This document shows, piece after piece, positions 28,883-38,844 of a stretch of 64,000 nt of DNA (position 1 is its first letter; each line of letters starts with the position of its first letter). The notes beneath the pieces are model-generated. The model was given only the letters and a program-made list of their open reading frames with translations, was not told where the DNA came from and made no database searches. The stretch is from positions 682,001 to 746,000 of the forward strand of contig OZ244993.1 in the NCBI GenBank assembly GCA_965223485.1, read 5' to 3'. The position numbers and the translations under genes are program-made. The DNA comes from VXPQ01 sp965223485. GTDB lineage: Bacteria > Bacteroidota > Rhodothermia > Rhodothermales > VXPQ01.

Positions 28883-29953
28883 TCAATCCCGGAGCCGCAA
28901 GGTTACCAGAAGCGGCAAATGGTCGGAAAGATGCGCTTCCTGCACCCGGGCAGCGACAACCTCCCATTCCTCGCTCACGAATACGTAGTCGATCCGCACC
29001 GCGGGCAACCGCGCATGGTAGGTCATGCCCCACCCCTCGCCCGCCTCCGTAAAGGCGTCGCGTAACCGGCGCGACAACGTGCGGTACACCCGGTTGTTCG
29101 GGGTGCTGTTCAGATCGCCGCACAGGATGACAGGCAGCGTTTCCTCGTCGATCATCGCTACGATCCCGTCGGTCTCCCGGGCGCGGACCCGGTACGCGGC
29201 GCGGTACTGCCTGAAATAACGCATGACATATTCGACATCGAAAACGGACGAGCGCGTTTCCTCCCAGGGCTTCCTCTCCCCGAACGTGCGCAAGTGCACG
29301 TTATACAGTACGAAATCCCGGTCTTGCCAACGTATCCGGGCCCTGATGACATGCGACGTACGATTGTCCGACGAATACAGACGACGCCGGGAAACATGCA
29401 CGACCTGCGGCTTGCTGAGTACGGGCTGTTGCGTCCATGAAGCATTATCGGGACGCATGGACGCAAAACCCAGCGAGTCGAACAAAATCGAAACATACGG
29501 GTCGGCCCGGATAAAAGGCGCCTCGTCATACCAGGCGATGGAGGCTTCCTGCAACCCGATAATGTCCGGGCGGCTTGCCCCGACAAGACGAGCCATGTGC
29601 GCGGGGCGCGCCGGCGTTGCATCGCTCCAGATGGCGGGGGCGTTGAACGTGAGAAGAGCCAGGGAATCGTCCGGGGCGTCCGGGGCGGTATCGAAGCGGT
29701 CGAACGGGTTCGCACGTATCAGAAAAAGCGCCAGCAACACCCCGTTGACGACAAGAGCCCGCCGGTTTCCCGCCAGCGCAAGCAATACCGTCATTCCGAG
29801 GAGAACCAGCGCAAGGTACGGTAAGAAGACGGCGACGAGTTCGAACCACCAGAAAACGCCGAAAGGCACGTAGTACGCAAGGTACCCGGCCAGAAAAAGT
29901 AGCGCGATCGGGAGATTAACCGCAGCAAGAATTGTGCGCACAAGCCGTTTCAT
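28883..29953 (-). CDS. Membrane-anchored endonuclease/exonuclease/phosphatase (EEP) family protein
   Basis: The 356-residue protein has three N-terminal transmembrane segments (about 10-30, 37-58, 66-82), which place the catalytic domain on the far side of the membrane. The EEP domain has the expected metal and catalytic motifs in order: LLTFNA, GLQEAS, NVHLRTFG, CGDLNSTPNN, RIDYVFVS and LSDHLPLLV. Family members include nucleases and phosphodiesterases; in Bacteroidota this membrane-anchored form is common and its substrate is not known. It begins 12 nt after the rhomboid gene and is likely in the same operon. Confidence 0.88.
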   Translation of the reverse strand: MKRLVRTILAAVNLPIALLFLAGYLAYYVPFGVFWWFELVAVFLPYLALVLLGMTVLLALAGNRRALVVNGVLLALFLIRANPFDRFDTAPDAPDDSLALLTFNAPAIWSDATPARPAHMARLVGASRPDIIGLQEASIAWYDEAPFIRADPYVSILFDSLGFASMRPDNASWTQQPVLSKPQVVHVSRRRLYSSDNRTSHVIRARIRWQDRDFVLYNVHLRTFGERKPWEETRSSVFDVEYVMRYFRQYRAAYRVRARETDGIVAMIDEETLPVILCGDLNSTPNNRVYRTLSRRLRDAFTEAGEGWGMTYHARLPAVRIDYVFVSEEWEVVAARVQEAHLSDHLPLLVTLRLRD

Positions 29954-29965
29954 CGCCGATGCTCA

Positions 29966-30628
29966 CTAATGCCTCGTCCGGCCGGGGCGCACCGGAAGTT
30001 TACCCCGCCAGTACCGTATCAGCAGGAAGCCGAACAACATGCCGCCGAGGTGGGCAAAATTGGCGACGCCGGCCTGGGTGCCTGTCACGGCGGCCCACAA
30101 TTCCAGCAGCCCATAGATGATCACGAACCATTTGGCCTTGACCGGAAACAGAAAATAAATGTAGATGAGCTGGTTGGGAAACAGCATGCCGAAAGCGAGC
30201 AGGATGCCGAACACGCCGCCCGATGCGCCCACCGTCGGATATACCGCACCGCTGGAAGAAGCAACAATCAGCTGAATCAGCCCCGCACCGATGACACAGA
30301 CGAAGTAAAACACAGCGAAACGGCGGGCGCCCCATGTATTTTCGATCTGCACGCCAAACAGCCACAGCGCGAACATATTGAACAAAAGATGCGTGAAGCC
30401 TCCGTGCAGAAAGGAATACGTCACGAGTTGCCACGGCAGAAACGACGCAAAACCGCCCGAGAACTGCGGGTCTCCTATCGGCCACAGGGCGAACCACTGC
30501 ACAAGCACCCGGCTCAGGGGGGGCGTCATCGTGCCGAGAAATACCAGCCCGTTCAGAATCAGCAGATTCTTGATGACCGGCGGAAACATCGAAAATCGCG
30601 TGGGGGGTCGGTAAGAATTCTGGTACAT
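29966..30628 (-). CDS. Rhomboid family intramembrane serine protease
   Basis: The 220-residue polytopic protein has the rhomboid catalytic dyad: Ser136 in the GASGG motif (134-138) and His193 in AHLGGMLFGF, plus the HLLFNMFALWLFG segment (Asn84) that helps form the oxyanion hole, with six hydrophobic segments. Rhomboids cleave single-pass membrane proteins within the bilayer. ATG 30628 (MYQNSYRPPT) is the sensible start; the frame is open for 38 more codons into the PBP1A promoter region. It is the first gene of the long minus-strand run and is divergent from PBP1A. Confidence 0.92.
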   Translation of the reverse strand: MYQNSYRPPTRFSMFPPVIKNLLILNGLVFLGTMTPPLSRVLVQWFALWPIGDPQFSGGFASFLPWQLVTYSFLHGGFTHLLFNMFALWLFGVQIENTWGARRFAVFYFVCVIGAGLIQLIVASSSGAVYPTVGASGGVFGILLAFGMLFPNQLIYIYFLFPVKAKWFVIIYGLLELWAAVTGTQAGVANFAHLGGMLFGFLLIRYWRGKLPVRPGRTRH

Positions 30629-30773
30629 CGTACGATGTGTGCGTGCAATAATAGTATCCCTGCCTTGGATATACCCCCCTCTTAGCGACAAACGCCCGTA
30701 AAGTTGCGTTCTCCTGCGGAACGAACCGTCGAAAACCGGCATTCAAGGAGCATTGTCCTGCTTTTCACATTTT

Positions 30774-33101
30774 ATGTCGGATTCGCGATATTCCAAGGAA
30801 GAGCTGGAGCGCTATTTCAGCGATCCGGCAGCGCGTCACGCAGCCCCTCTCCGGTCATCCACCGGTAAGCGGCGAGGTTATTTCTACCGCCTTTTTCGCA
30901 ACGAAAACAAGGCGCAGGCCGCGTTCCTGCTTTCTGTGATCGGCGGCGGCGTAATCGCCTTTTCCTTCTTCCTCGGGGGATGGGCCCTGCTTCTCTCCGA
31001 TGAACTGCCGGATTTCCGGCAGCTGGACAATCCCGATTTGCAGCTTGCGACGGTCGCCTATACCGCCGACGGCAAGGAACTCGTGCGCTACGCCTTCCAG
31101 AATCGTTCCTGGGCCGGCTACGACGATATTTCACCCCATGCAGTCAACGCCCTCGTCGCCACAGAGGATCGGCGCTTCCACAGTCACTGGGGCATTGACC
31201 CGCGCGGCCTCGCTGCCGCTGCCGTGGATGTGGTTCGGAAAGGCGAACTGCGCGGCGCCTCGACGATCACCCAGCAATTGGCCCGGAACCTGTACAACCA
31301 GGACATCGGTTTCGAGGTATCTGTCTCCCGCAAGCTCAAGGAAATGATTACGGCGGTGCAACTCGAACGCCGCTACACGAAGCGGGAAATCATCGAGATG
31401 TATCTCAACACGGTGCCCTTCAGCAACAATGCGTATGGCATCGAAGCGGCAGCCCGCACTTATTTCAACAAAACGGCAGCAGAGCTATCCGCTCTGGAGG
31501 GGGCCACGTTGATCGGGATGCTGAAAGCGAACACGTATTACAATCCCCACCGGAATCCCGAGAATGCGCGTCGCAGGCGGAACGTCGTCCTGAACCAGAT
31601 GGCGAGTCAGGGCCTCATCTCGCGCGCATTCTATGACGAACACCATGCCGACTCGGTGCGCACCGACTACAACCCGTCTTCGGAAGTGACTGCCGCCCTT
31701 GCCCCGTATTTCGCCGAGCAGGTGCGGCTGTGGATGCGGGAGTGGGCCGCGGAAAACGGCCACAACCTGTATGCGGACGGTCTGCGCGTGTACACGCCGC
31801 TCGACTCACGAATGCAGGAAATTGCGCAACAGTCCGTGGAGGAAAATATGAAGGGACTCCAGGCGGTCGTGGATTATGAATGGAGTTACGGGGGCGGCTT
31901 CTGGAATACGCTCGACCCATACCTGGAGCAGACGGGATACGAACCCTGGGCCCGGTACTGGCGCAACAATCCCAAAACACTCGTGTCGTTCATCCAGGGC
32001 ACGGGGCGCTACCGCTCGCTTTTGCGCCAGCCCGGGGTGTCGCAGGACGACGCCGTAGCCCAACTTCGCAATAATGCGGCGTTCATGGATTCGCTGAAAA
32101 CAGCCAAGACGCGGCTCCAGGCCGGTCTCGTATCCATCGATCCCCATACCGGGCATATCAAAGCCTGGGTGGGCGGACGAAACCTCAAGACCGAGTGGTA
32201 CGACCATGTCAACAAAGCTGCTCGGCAACCCGGATCGACATTCAAACCGTTCGTCTACACGGCGGCGATCGACAATGGATGGCCCCCCTGGCATCAACTC
32301 CCCGACAGTACGTTCACGTATGTGGATCCGATCACCAAGGTAGTATGGCAGCCGCAAAACGCGGACGACGAATCGACGGGACGCATGATGAGCCTTGCCG
32401 AAGGGCTGGCCAAGTCGAAAAACACCATCACGGCTCGCGTGATTACGGAGCTCGTGAACCCGGAACTGGTTGCGTTCTATGCGCGCAGGATGGGCATAAA
32501 CAGTACGCTGGATGCGGTGCCGGCGCTGGCCCTCGGCACCAGCGACATCACATTGCTTGAACTGGCCACGGCATTCAGCACGCTGGCGAGCGGCGGGCTG
32601 CAATATGATCCCGTTCTCGTGACGCGCATCGAGGATCGTTTCGGAAACGTACTGTACGAGCACACCTCCTCGCCCGAAGAAGCGCTCTCCGAACAGACAG
32701 CGTACACGGTCGTCAATATGATGCGGGGCATTATCAACGGCGGCACAGGGGTACGCATCAGGAGTCAGTACGAGCTGTACGATTACGATCTGGCGGGCAA
32801 GACAGGCACCACACAGAACAACGCTGACGGCTGGTTTGGTCTCATGCATCCCAACCTGGTGACCGGCGCATGGGTGGGATTCAACGACCGGCGCGTGGCC
32901 TTTCGGACGTTCTGGTGGGGACAGGGTGCGCACAATGCGCTGTTTCTGGTGGGAACCTACTTCCGGGGCCTCGCCGATTCCGAGGAGATCGAGATCACGA
33001 AAGACCCGTTCCCCAGCCCCGAAGAACTGGGCTTGACCTACGACACGCCCGTCGGCGAAGAAAGAGAGGCAAACGTCGGAGAGCGTGGCGTCGATTGGTA
33101 A
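30774..33101 (+). CDS. Class A penicillin-binding protein (PBP1A-type)
   Basis: The 775-residue bifunctional peptidoglycan synthase has a cytoplasmic start, one membrane segment (about 50-75), a GT51 transglycosylase domain with catalytic Glu131 in ATEDRRFHSHWG, and the STITQQLARNLY and RRYTKREIIEMYLN motifs. The transpeptidase domain has the active serine in QPGSTFKPF, SKNT and KTGTT. It polymerises lipid II and crosslinks peptides at the outer face of the inner membrane. An upstream TTG at 30753 is in frame and 3 nt after an AAGGAG, too close to act as its ribosome site, so ATG 30774 is preferred. It is convergent with ispE. Confidence 0.95.
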   Translation: MSDSRYSKEELERYFSDPAARHAAPLRSSTGKRRGYFYRLFRNENKAQAAFLLSVIGGGVIAFSFFLGGWALLLSDELPDFRQLDNPDLQLATVAYTADGKELVRYAFQNRSWAGYDDISPHAVNALVATEDRRFHSHWGIDPRGLAAAAVDVVRKGELRGASTITQQLARNLYNQDIGFEVSVSRKLKEMITAVQLERRYTKREIIEMYLNTVPFSNNAYGIEAAARTYFNKTAAELSALEGATLIGMLKANTYYNPHRNPENARRRRNVVLNQMASQGLISRAFYDEHHADSVRTDYNPSSEVTAALAPYFAEQVRLWMREWAAENGHNLYADGLRVYTPLDSRMQEIAQQSVEENMKGLQAVVDYEWSYGGGFWNTLDPYLEQTGYEPWARYWRNNPKTLVSFIQGTGRYRSLLRQPGVSQDDAVAQLRNNAAFMDSLKTAKTRLQAGLVSIDPHTGHIKAWVGGRNLKTEWYDHVNKAARQPGSTFKPFVYTAAIDNGWPPWHQLPDSTFTYVDPITKVVWQPQNADDESTGRMMSLAEGLAKSKNTITARVITELVNPELVAFYARRMGINSTLDAVPALALGTSDITLLELATAFSTLASGGLQYDPVLVTRIEDRFGNVLYEHTSSPEEALSEQTAYTVVNMMRGIINGGTGVRIRSQYELYDYDLAGKTGTTQNNADGWFGLMHPNLVTGAWVGFNDRRVAFRTFWWGQGAHNALFLVGTYFRGLADSEEIEITKDPFPSPEELGLTYDTPVGEEREANVGERGVDW

Positions 33102-33129
33102 GCGCCCGGGATAAGAAACGCCTGCACGT

Positions 33130-33148
33130 TCCGGACTATCGTTCCGGA
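33130..33148. terminator. Possible bidirectional terminator between PBP1A and ispE
   Basis: TCCGGA occurs twice (33130-33135, 33143-33148) around a 7-nt spacer, forming a 6-bp stem in either direction between two convergent genes. There is no T run, so termination would need to be factor-assisted. Confidence 0.3.
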
Positions 33149-33180
33149 TAGCATGCGCATTCTCATGTCGAACCGCTCGT

Positions 33181-34080
33181 TCATGCGCGTCCCCGCCAGG
33201 TTCGGCAACCGGATCGGCGGAGAACATCCTCGGCTTCCTCGGCCTGTGCTTCGCCCTCGAACGCACCGTACACCGCCGAGCCCGAACCGGACAGTGAAGC
33301 GTACACGGCGCCGGCTTCTTCGAGAGCGGTCTTCGCAGCAGCGATTCGGGGATATCGAGGCAGTATGACCCTCTCGAAATCGTTCGTCAGCTCTGCGCGC
33401 CAGCGTTCGGGGTCACCCGATAACAAGACCCCGCACAGATCCGGGCGATTCCGATCGTTCGGCTGCACGAGGGCGTACGCCCCAGCGGTCGAGACCTGTA
33501 TGGGCGGCGCCGCCACCACAAGGAGATACGGAAAAACGTACGGAGCCCCGTCTTCCTTCATGAGTGGTTTCAGCTTGTCGCCGCGGCCTGCGCCGAACGC
33601 CGCCGCATCTCCCGCTGCGAAGAACGCCGCATCCGCACCAACGCTTGCGGCCATATTTATCAGTTCCTCCCGGGACCGGGCCAGCCCCCACAAATCATTG
33701 AGCAGACGGAGCGCCGTCGCGGCATCGCTCGACCCGCCTCCCAGCCCGGCGCCAACGGGAATATGTTTGCGGAGTTCAATGCTTGCCCCCTTGTGCGGGT
33801 CAAGACATCGCGCTGCACGATGGATCAGGTTACCGGCCCCCGACGGAACCTGAAGCAAAAGATCGTCAGGCGAAGCATTCCCCACGGGAGTCACATGCAA
33901 CGGGCCGGAAAACGCCGGCGCCCCGGCCTCCCTGCGGCCTGCAGGCGGTTCTACAGACACCTCATCAGCCCAGCCGATCCGCAGAAACACGGTTTCGATG
34001 TCGTGATACCCGTCGCTGCACTTGCGGAGCACATGCAAACCGAGATTGATCTTGGCGGGAGCAGCTTTTCGAAGCATCAT
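33181..34080 (-). CDS. ispE: 4-diphosphocytidyl-2-C-methyl-D-erythritol kinase (IspE)
   Basis: IspE phosphorylates CDP-methylerythritol in the MEP isoprenoid pathway. The 299-residue GHMP kinase has the N-terminal PAKINLGLHVLRKCSDGYHD, the ATP-binding loop PVGAGLGGGSSDAA, the SVGADAAFFAAG motif and the C-terminal SLSGSGSAVYG. ATG 34080 (MMLRKAAP) gives the canonical start; the frame is open 110 codons further without similarity. It is convergent with PBP1A and divergent from the polysaccharide operon. With ispG, two MEP genes lie within 6 kb but in separate transcripts. Confidence 0.95.
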   Translation of the reverse strand: MMLRKAAPAKINLGLHVLRKCSDGYHDIETVFLRIGWADEVSVEPPAGRREAGAPAFSGPLHVTPVGNASPDDLLLQVPSGAGNLIHRAARCLDPHKGASIELRKHIPVGAGLGGGSSDAATALRLLNDLWGLARSREELINMAASVGADAAFFAAGDAAAFGAGRGDKLKPLMKEDGAPYVFPYLLVVAAPPIQVSTAGAYALVQPNDRNRPDLCGVLLSGDPERWRAELTNDFERVILPRYPRIAAAKTALEEAGAVYASLSGSGSAVYGAFEGEAQAEEAEDVLRRSGCRTWRGRA

Positions 34081-34367
34081 GTGTGAAACAATAATGAAGC
34101 AGGTCCCCGCAAAATGCGTGGATCGGATTACGAATTCGAGCGCGCACTCGAAAAAACGGACCGATGCGCAGGGAACCCGGTAACGCCCCGGCTGTTGCAA
34201 CATCCGAAGAAAAGAGGTGGGTTTCAAAAATACGCACTGTACACTTCTCCTCGGCGCCTTCTCATCCATTTCGGTCGAGCCTGCCCCGGAATCGTTACAA
34301 AATTCTCTCGTACTTCCATATGCTCCGAGATGCACTGCCTGTGCCTCTCGGTATATCGGTATCCGAC

Positions 34368-36161
34368 ATGACAAACCAATTATTGCTTTTCTCGTTTCAC
34401 AGACATCCATCCATCAGGGACGGTTCGGCAGCCACTATGGCGTGGATCCTCCTCGCATCGTTCCTGCTCGCGCCGACGGCGGCGCGAGCCCAATTCGATT
34501 CGCAAGGGAACGAATCCGAGTCTCCGGCGACGATCGGCTCGGAGATGAATCCTCTCCAACGGCAGCTGACTCAATTCCCGGGCGCAGACGAGATGATCCC
34601 TCTTGAGGGAACGGTTGATGCGAACCAGTATATCGTGGGACCGGGCGATATCTTCGGCATATCCGTGGGCGGCCCCCAACCACTGATCGCCCCGGTAGCC
34701 GTATCGGCGGACGGCTACCTGATCTTACCGGAAGCCGGCGCTGTTCAGGTGGGGGGGAGCTCTCTGCAGGAAGCGCGCAGCCGGGCGAAACAGGCGCTCC
34801 GAGAATCCTTCGAAAATGTGCGCGTGGAAATCGCTCTTTCGCAACCCAGGCGATTTTACGTGCATGTTTCGGGAGCCGTCCCGTTCCCGGGACGCTATCT
34901 GGCGACGCCCGTGGGGCGTCTGGCTGGGGTGTTGAGTCTGGCTTATGCGGACAGTACCCAATCGACAACAGGAAACCTGACGTTTCGCCCCGCTCTGCGG
35001 AATGTCCTGCTTGCTCATACGGACGGAACACAGGAAACGGTGGACCTGCTGCGATACCACGCCACGGGCAATACGGAACACAATCCGTACCTGAGGGATG
35101 GGGATATTGTATCGGTGCCTGCATTCGACCCTGATTACGGCGCCGTCTTCATTTCGGGTAATGTGGCCTTCCCGGGGATCTACGACCACCGGCCCAACGA
35201 CACGCTTTCCGACCTCCTTGCACTGGCTACCGGACAGGAAATTCCCGGTTATGCACGACAGGTTCGGCTTACCCGCGTGCTTCATGACGGCTCCGTGGAA
35301 GCCGAAATATATGATGTGGCCGCGCTGTACGGCGGCGAGGACGTACAGGTGCTGGCCCGGGATCAGGTGCATGTGCTGGCCGAAAAAACGATACGCGGCG
35401 TCGCCGATATCGATGGCTGGGTACAATACCCCGGCACCTACCCCATCCTCTCTGGCGAAACGACCCTGCAAGACCTCGTAGCGCTTGCAGGGGGAATCCG
35501 CCCAGGGGCGCTTGCACGGGCGGCGCATCTCCAACGCCCCACTCTGCCCAGCCCCGAACCGGCTTACCCAAACAGGTTCGGAACGCTTGCCGGCATACCC
35601 GATCCGGGCCCGGCCAACCTGCTGGGTCTGATAAGATCCGCCCAGCCGGCAGATATGGACTTCTTCGGCAGCGCCTATCTGGCAAGAAGCCTGCGGATTC
35701 ATTACACCGTTCCGGTAGACCTGATCGTCGCGCTTGCAGAGGGGCTCCCGCCGATTCTTCTTCAGAACGGCGACAGGATATACGTCCCGCGCGACAACAA
35801 TCAGGTTTTCGTATTCGGGAAGGTGAATCGTCCGGGATATGTCACGTACCGGGGCGGGATGCCGTCGGAGTATTATATAAACGCGGCAAACGGACTCGGA
35901 ACAAACGCTGGGACCTCCTACGTCATCAAGGCTGGCACGAACCGCTTCGTGAAGGCTTCCGAAGCGGAAATCGAATCGGGAGACCGCATTTTCGTGAATC
36001 AGGAAACGATCCTGGCCGACACGGAAGATTTGCAACGCCTCCTGACGGAAGACCAGCAACTCAAGTTGGAACGGCGGTCACGCAACGTACAAACCATTGT
36101 GGCATCCATCGGCGCCGCGTCCAGCATCATCTTCGCATACCTGCTGTCCCGCCAAAAATAA
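34368..36161 (+). CDS. Polysaccharide export outer-membrane protein (Wza-like, SLBB repeats)
   Basis: The protein of about 597 residues has a signal peptide (MAWILLASFLLAPTAARAQ from an internal Met), a poly_export domain (YIVGPGDIFGISVGGPQPLI ... VSADGYLILPEAG), then several SLBB domains (GAVPFPGRYL; ISGNVAFPGIYD; DGWVQYPGTYPIL; FGKVNRPGYVTY). It ends in a hydrophobic helix (TIVASIGAASSIIFAYLL). Members form the outer-membrane channel for capsule or exopolysaccharide. Without a lipobox Cys it differs from Wza of E. coli. Start candidates are 34320, 34368 and 34437. The Wzz-like gene follows after 11 nt, opening a six-gene surface-polysaccharide operon. Confidence 0.88.
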   Translation: MTNQLLLFSFHRHPSIRDGSAATMAWILLASFLLAPTAARAQFDSQGNESESPATIGSEMNPLQRQLTQFPGADEMIPLEGTVDANQYIVGPGDIFGISVGGPQPLIAPVAVSADGYLILPEAGAVQVGGSSLQEARSRAKQALRESFENVRVEIALSQPRRFYVHVSGAVPFPGRYLATPVGRLAGVLSLAYADSTQSTTGNLTFRPALRNVLLAHTDGTQETVDLLRYHATGNTEHNPYLRDGDIVSVPAFDPDYGAVFISGNVAFPGIYDHRPNDTLSDLLALATGQEIPGYARQVRLTRVLHDGSVEAEIYDVAALYGGEDVQVLARDQVHVLAEKTIRGVADIDGWVQYPGTYPILSGETTLQDLVALAGGIRPGALARAAHLQRPTLPSPEPAYPNRFGTLAGIPDPGPANLLGLIRSAQPADMDFFGSAYLARSLRIHYTVPVDLIVALAEGLPPILLQNGDRIYVPRDNNQVFVFGKVNRPGYVTYRGGMPSEYYINAANGLGTNAGTSYVIKAGTNRFVKASEAEIESGDRIFVNQETILADTEDLQRLLTEDQQLKLERRSRNVQTIVASIGAASSIIFAYLLSRQK

Positions 36162-36172
36162 CCCCTGAAACC

Positions 36173-37387
36173 ATGCACTCGCCAGATGAGGGAAGCACCC
36201 CATTCGGATACGACGAGCGAATGCGCCGCGAGCGTGCGGAGGGTACGCTCTGGACCACACTGGGTACGTTGTACAGGTATCGGCGGCTGGTGATCGGCGT
36301 TACGGTCTTTGCAGGCGTGGCTTCCGTGGTCATCAGCCTGCTGTTGGCCAACTGGTACCGTGGCACAGCTCGCGTGCTCATTCCACAGGGAGGCGAAAGT
36401 TCGTTGGCCGCCGGACTGCTGGGGAATCTTCCGGGGGGCGTGTCTGCTCTATTCGGAGGCGGTCCCGGAGGAGACTACACGCGTTACCTGGCTATTCTAA
36501 CCAGCCGTTCCATGATGGAAGCCGCAGTGGATACGTTCGGCCTTATCACCGTCTACGAAACGGAGAACGAAGAATACCCGCTGGAAGAAGCTATTGGCAT
36601 GCTGCAGGACAACGTGGCGTTCGAGGTGGATATGGAATACTATTTCCTATCCGTCTCCGTGCTGGACCAGGACCGGCAGCGCGCCGCCGACATGGCCAAC
36701 TTCCTGGTGCGCCGTCTCAACGAGGTGAGCGTGCAACTCTCCAGCGAGGGAGCTTTCGATTATCGCCGCTCGCTGGAAAAACGCTACCTCAAATCCCGGG
36801 CCGCCATGGACTCTGTGCTGCACGCCGCAGAACGATTTCAGGAAGAGTACGGTGTGTACGACCTGACATCTCAGACAGAAAGTTTTTTCGAGCAGGTAGG
36901 TGCGCTCCGCAGAGGTGTACTTGAGGCTGAAATCCAGTACGAGGCGCTCCTGTCGCAATACGGCGGCGACAATGCGCAGGTCCAGGCCATACAGGAAATC
37001 GCCCTCGCCTCCGACCAGAAATACAAACAGGCGCTGGCGGGCAAGGAGCAAATGCTCCCCGTGGCGCAGGAGGAAGTGCCTGCGGTCGTACGCACTTATC
37101 TCGAACTGGAACTGGAAACCATGATCCAGCGCAGCATCCTCGAAGTACTGGCGCCGCTATACGAGCAAGCGCGCTTCCAGGAGGATCGGGAAGCGCTGGC
37201 TGTACAGGTTCTCGACAAGGCCATTCCTCCAACTCTCAAGGCGAAGCCAAAGCGATCGATCATCTGCGTCCTCGCCACGTTCTCCGCCTTCCTGCTGGTC
37301 GTGGTTTACGTGCTCGTATACGACTGGTGGGCCAGGAATCACGGGCACTTTCTGCGAAGGCTCCAGGCGCGAATCCCGGCGCAATGA
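36173..37387 (+). CDS. Wzz-type polysaccharide chain-length determinant/co-polymerase
   Basis: The 404-residue protein has the Wzz topology: transmembrane segments near residues 40-60 and 365-385, with a large periplasmic region between, rich in Glu, Gln and Ala and likely coiled coil (about 190-320). The LIPQGGESSLAAGLLGNL stretch after TM1 resembles the Wzz N-terminal domain. A Pro-rich motif precedes the second helix (IPPTLKAKPKRSI). No C-terminal tyrosine-kinase domain is present, so it is the stand-alone form. It controls polymer length or export with the Wzy-like and SLBB proteins. Its TGA overlaps the next start (ATGA at 37384). Confidence 0.85.
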   Translation: MHSPDEGSTPFGYDERMRRERAEGTLWTTLGTLYRYRRLVIGVTVFAGVASVVISLLLANWYRGTARVLIPQGGESSLAAGLLGNLPGGVSALFGGGPGGDYTRYLAILTSRSMMEAAVDTFGLITVYETENEEYPLEEAIGMLQDNVAFEVDMEYYFLSVSVLDQDRQRAADMANFLVRRLNEVSVQLSSEGAFDYRRSLEKRYLKSRAAMDSVLHAAERFQEEYGVYDLTSQTESFFEQVGALRRGVLEAEIQYEALLSQYGGDNAQVQAIQEIALASDQKYKQALAGKEQMLPVAQEEVPAVVRTYLELELETMIQRSILEVLAPLYEQARFQEDREALAVQVLDKAIPPTLKAKPKRSIICVLATFSAFLLVVVYVLVYDWWARNHGHFLRRLQARIPAQ

Positions 37388-38844
37388 CCAGCGAGAGATT
37401 GTCCCTTTCTCTTGACGCACTCACGCCCGAGCGTCTGTTCGCGTGGACACGGCCATTACTGTACGCGGGATTGGCTTTCGGTCTTCTCCTCATTGTACTG
37501 GGGACCTGGCTTTCGACCCTCCTGCTCGCTGTGCTCGCTGTAGCCTTCCTCGCTGCCCTTGTCTTGGGGGCAGTGGCGCGCAACGAAATCTTTCTCCTGT
37601 GCGCTGTGCTGGCCGGCTTCGTCGTTTCAGCCAACTACGAAGCCGGATTTCAGATACAGGAAGTCTTCTACGGACTGCTGTACTTCGGGTATCTGACCTA
37701 CTGGTTCCTAAGCCGTTTTTTCTTCTACCGGGATCCCGTCCTGAAAACACCCATCGACTGGGCGCTTTTTCTTTTTCTGGTCTACGTTACGCTGTCCCTC
37801 GGACTCACCCCCTTGCTCGGCGGCGACATGAAAATCGCCGTCAGCGAGTGGGTGGCCATCTCGATGCTGGCCTTCTACTTTCCGATCAAGGAAATCTGCA
37901 TTCGGCGGTCTGATCTACTTCCCCAAAAACCTATCCTGCTCAGCCTGGGCTTCGTTGCACTTTTCATTGCACTTCGCAATTTCTGGTTTTACCAAACCCA
38001 CATCAACAACGCGGAATTCCTGTGGCAGATCGCCACAGGGCGCGTCGTCACGAACGAACATGTGCTTCTTATGGGTGGCCTCGTCGCATTGACCATCCTG
38101 TTGTACAGCCGGAAAGGGCTCCATGCCACGGCTATCGCCGGAGTCTTCACGCTCCTTTCCGCAGGCATCGTGATCGGACAAAGCCGCTCCCTGTGGGTGT
38201 CCTACATGCTGGGCATTGCTGTCATCTTCCTGTGCGTCGATCGCCAAAAGAAATTCCGGATCGTATCCATCGGGCTCCTCGGGGGTGCAATGTTCCTCGC
38301 GGTGGGAGCACTCGTTTTCGATAATTTCTTTTCGCTCATCATTGCCGGTCTTGCGAACCGGCTTCTCTCCCTGCAAACCGCCATAGTCAAGGACCTTTCC
38401 CTGATCAACCGCTTCTTCGAAGCGCGCGCAGCACTGGAACACATCGGCATGAACCCCATCGTGGGCTACGGCTTCGGAGTACCGTTCAAGTATTACAGCC
38501 TCGTCTACGAGTGGACCCATGAAACCTCGTTCATTCATAACGGCCCGGTGGGTATCTGGTACCGCCACGGTCTCGTAGGGCTTGCGCTCCTCGGCACGTT
38601 CTACATCGGAACCATCGTACGGAGCGTTCGAATACTGCGCATGCCCGCCATAGCACGTATCGACCGCATGGTGGCCATTTTCGTCATGGCGTGCCTGATT
38701 GCGGAAAGCCTAGTAGGAAACACCGAGAACCCGTTCGCTACCGGCGACAAGACCCTGTTCATCGGGGCCCTGGCCGGCCTTGCCGCCGCATCTGCCCATC
38801 GCGCAACCCACCCGGTTGCCCGGCCCGAAATCCATGCCGCATGA
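37384..38844 (+). CDS. O-antigen ligase/polymerase-like membrane protein (Wzy/WaaL type)
   Basis: The 486-residue protein is highly hydrophobic with about 10-12 predicted membrane segments and a larger hydrophilic loop in the second half (about 330-400), where WHETSFIHNGPVG-like residues (here WTHETSFIHNGPVGIWYRHG) match the Wzy_C/O-antigen ligase pattern, including the conserved His-Asn. Such proteins polymerise or ligate lipid-linked repeat units at the periplasmic face. Start ATG 37384 overlaps the wzz stop by 4 nt. The next start lies 11 nt inside its own end, so the operon is tightly coupled. Confidence 0.82.
   Translation: MTSERLSLSLDALTPERLFAWTRPLLYAGLAFGLLLIVLGTWLSTLLLAVLAVAFLAALVLGAVARNEIFLLCAVLAGFVVSANYEAGFQIQEVFYGLLYFGYLTYWFLSRFFFYRDPVLKTPIDWALFLFLVYVTLSLGLTPLLGGDMKIAVSEWVAISMLAFYFPIKEICIRRSDLLPQKPILLSLGFVALFIALRNFWFYQTHINNAEFLWQIATGRVVTNEHVLLMGGLVALTILLYSRKGLHATAIAGVFTLLSAGIVIGQSRSLWVSYMLGIAVIFLCVDRQKKFRIVSIGLLGGAMFLAVGALVFDNFFSLIIAGLANRLLSLQTAIVKDLSLINRFFEARAALEHIGMNPIVGYGFGVPFKYYSLVYEWTHETSFIHNGPVGIWYRHGLVGLALLGTFYIGTIVRSVRILRMPAIARIDRMVAIFVMACLIAESLVGNTENPFATGDKTLFIGALAGLAAASAHRATHPVARPEIHAA

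Noticed and set aside
30745..30750. AAGGAG as a Shine-Dalgarno for PBP1A
   Set aside because: It is only 2 nt from an in-frame TTG and 23 nt from the preferred ATG, so the spacing does not fit either start.
31806..33266. 486-codon minus-strand open frame
   Set aside because: It is antisense to PBP1A, which has all catalytic motifs; the antisense protein has no recognisable domain.
34725..36059. 444-codon minus-strand open frame
   Set aside because: It is antisense to the SLBB export gene, which has clear repeated domains and a signal peptide.
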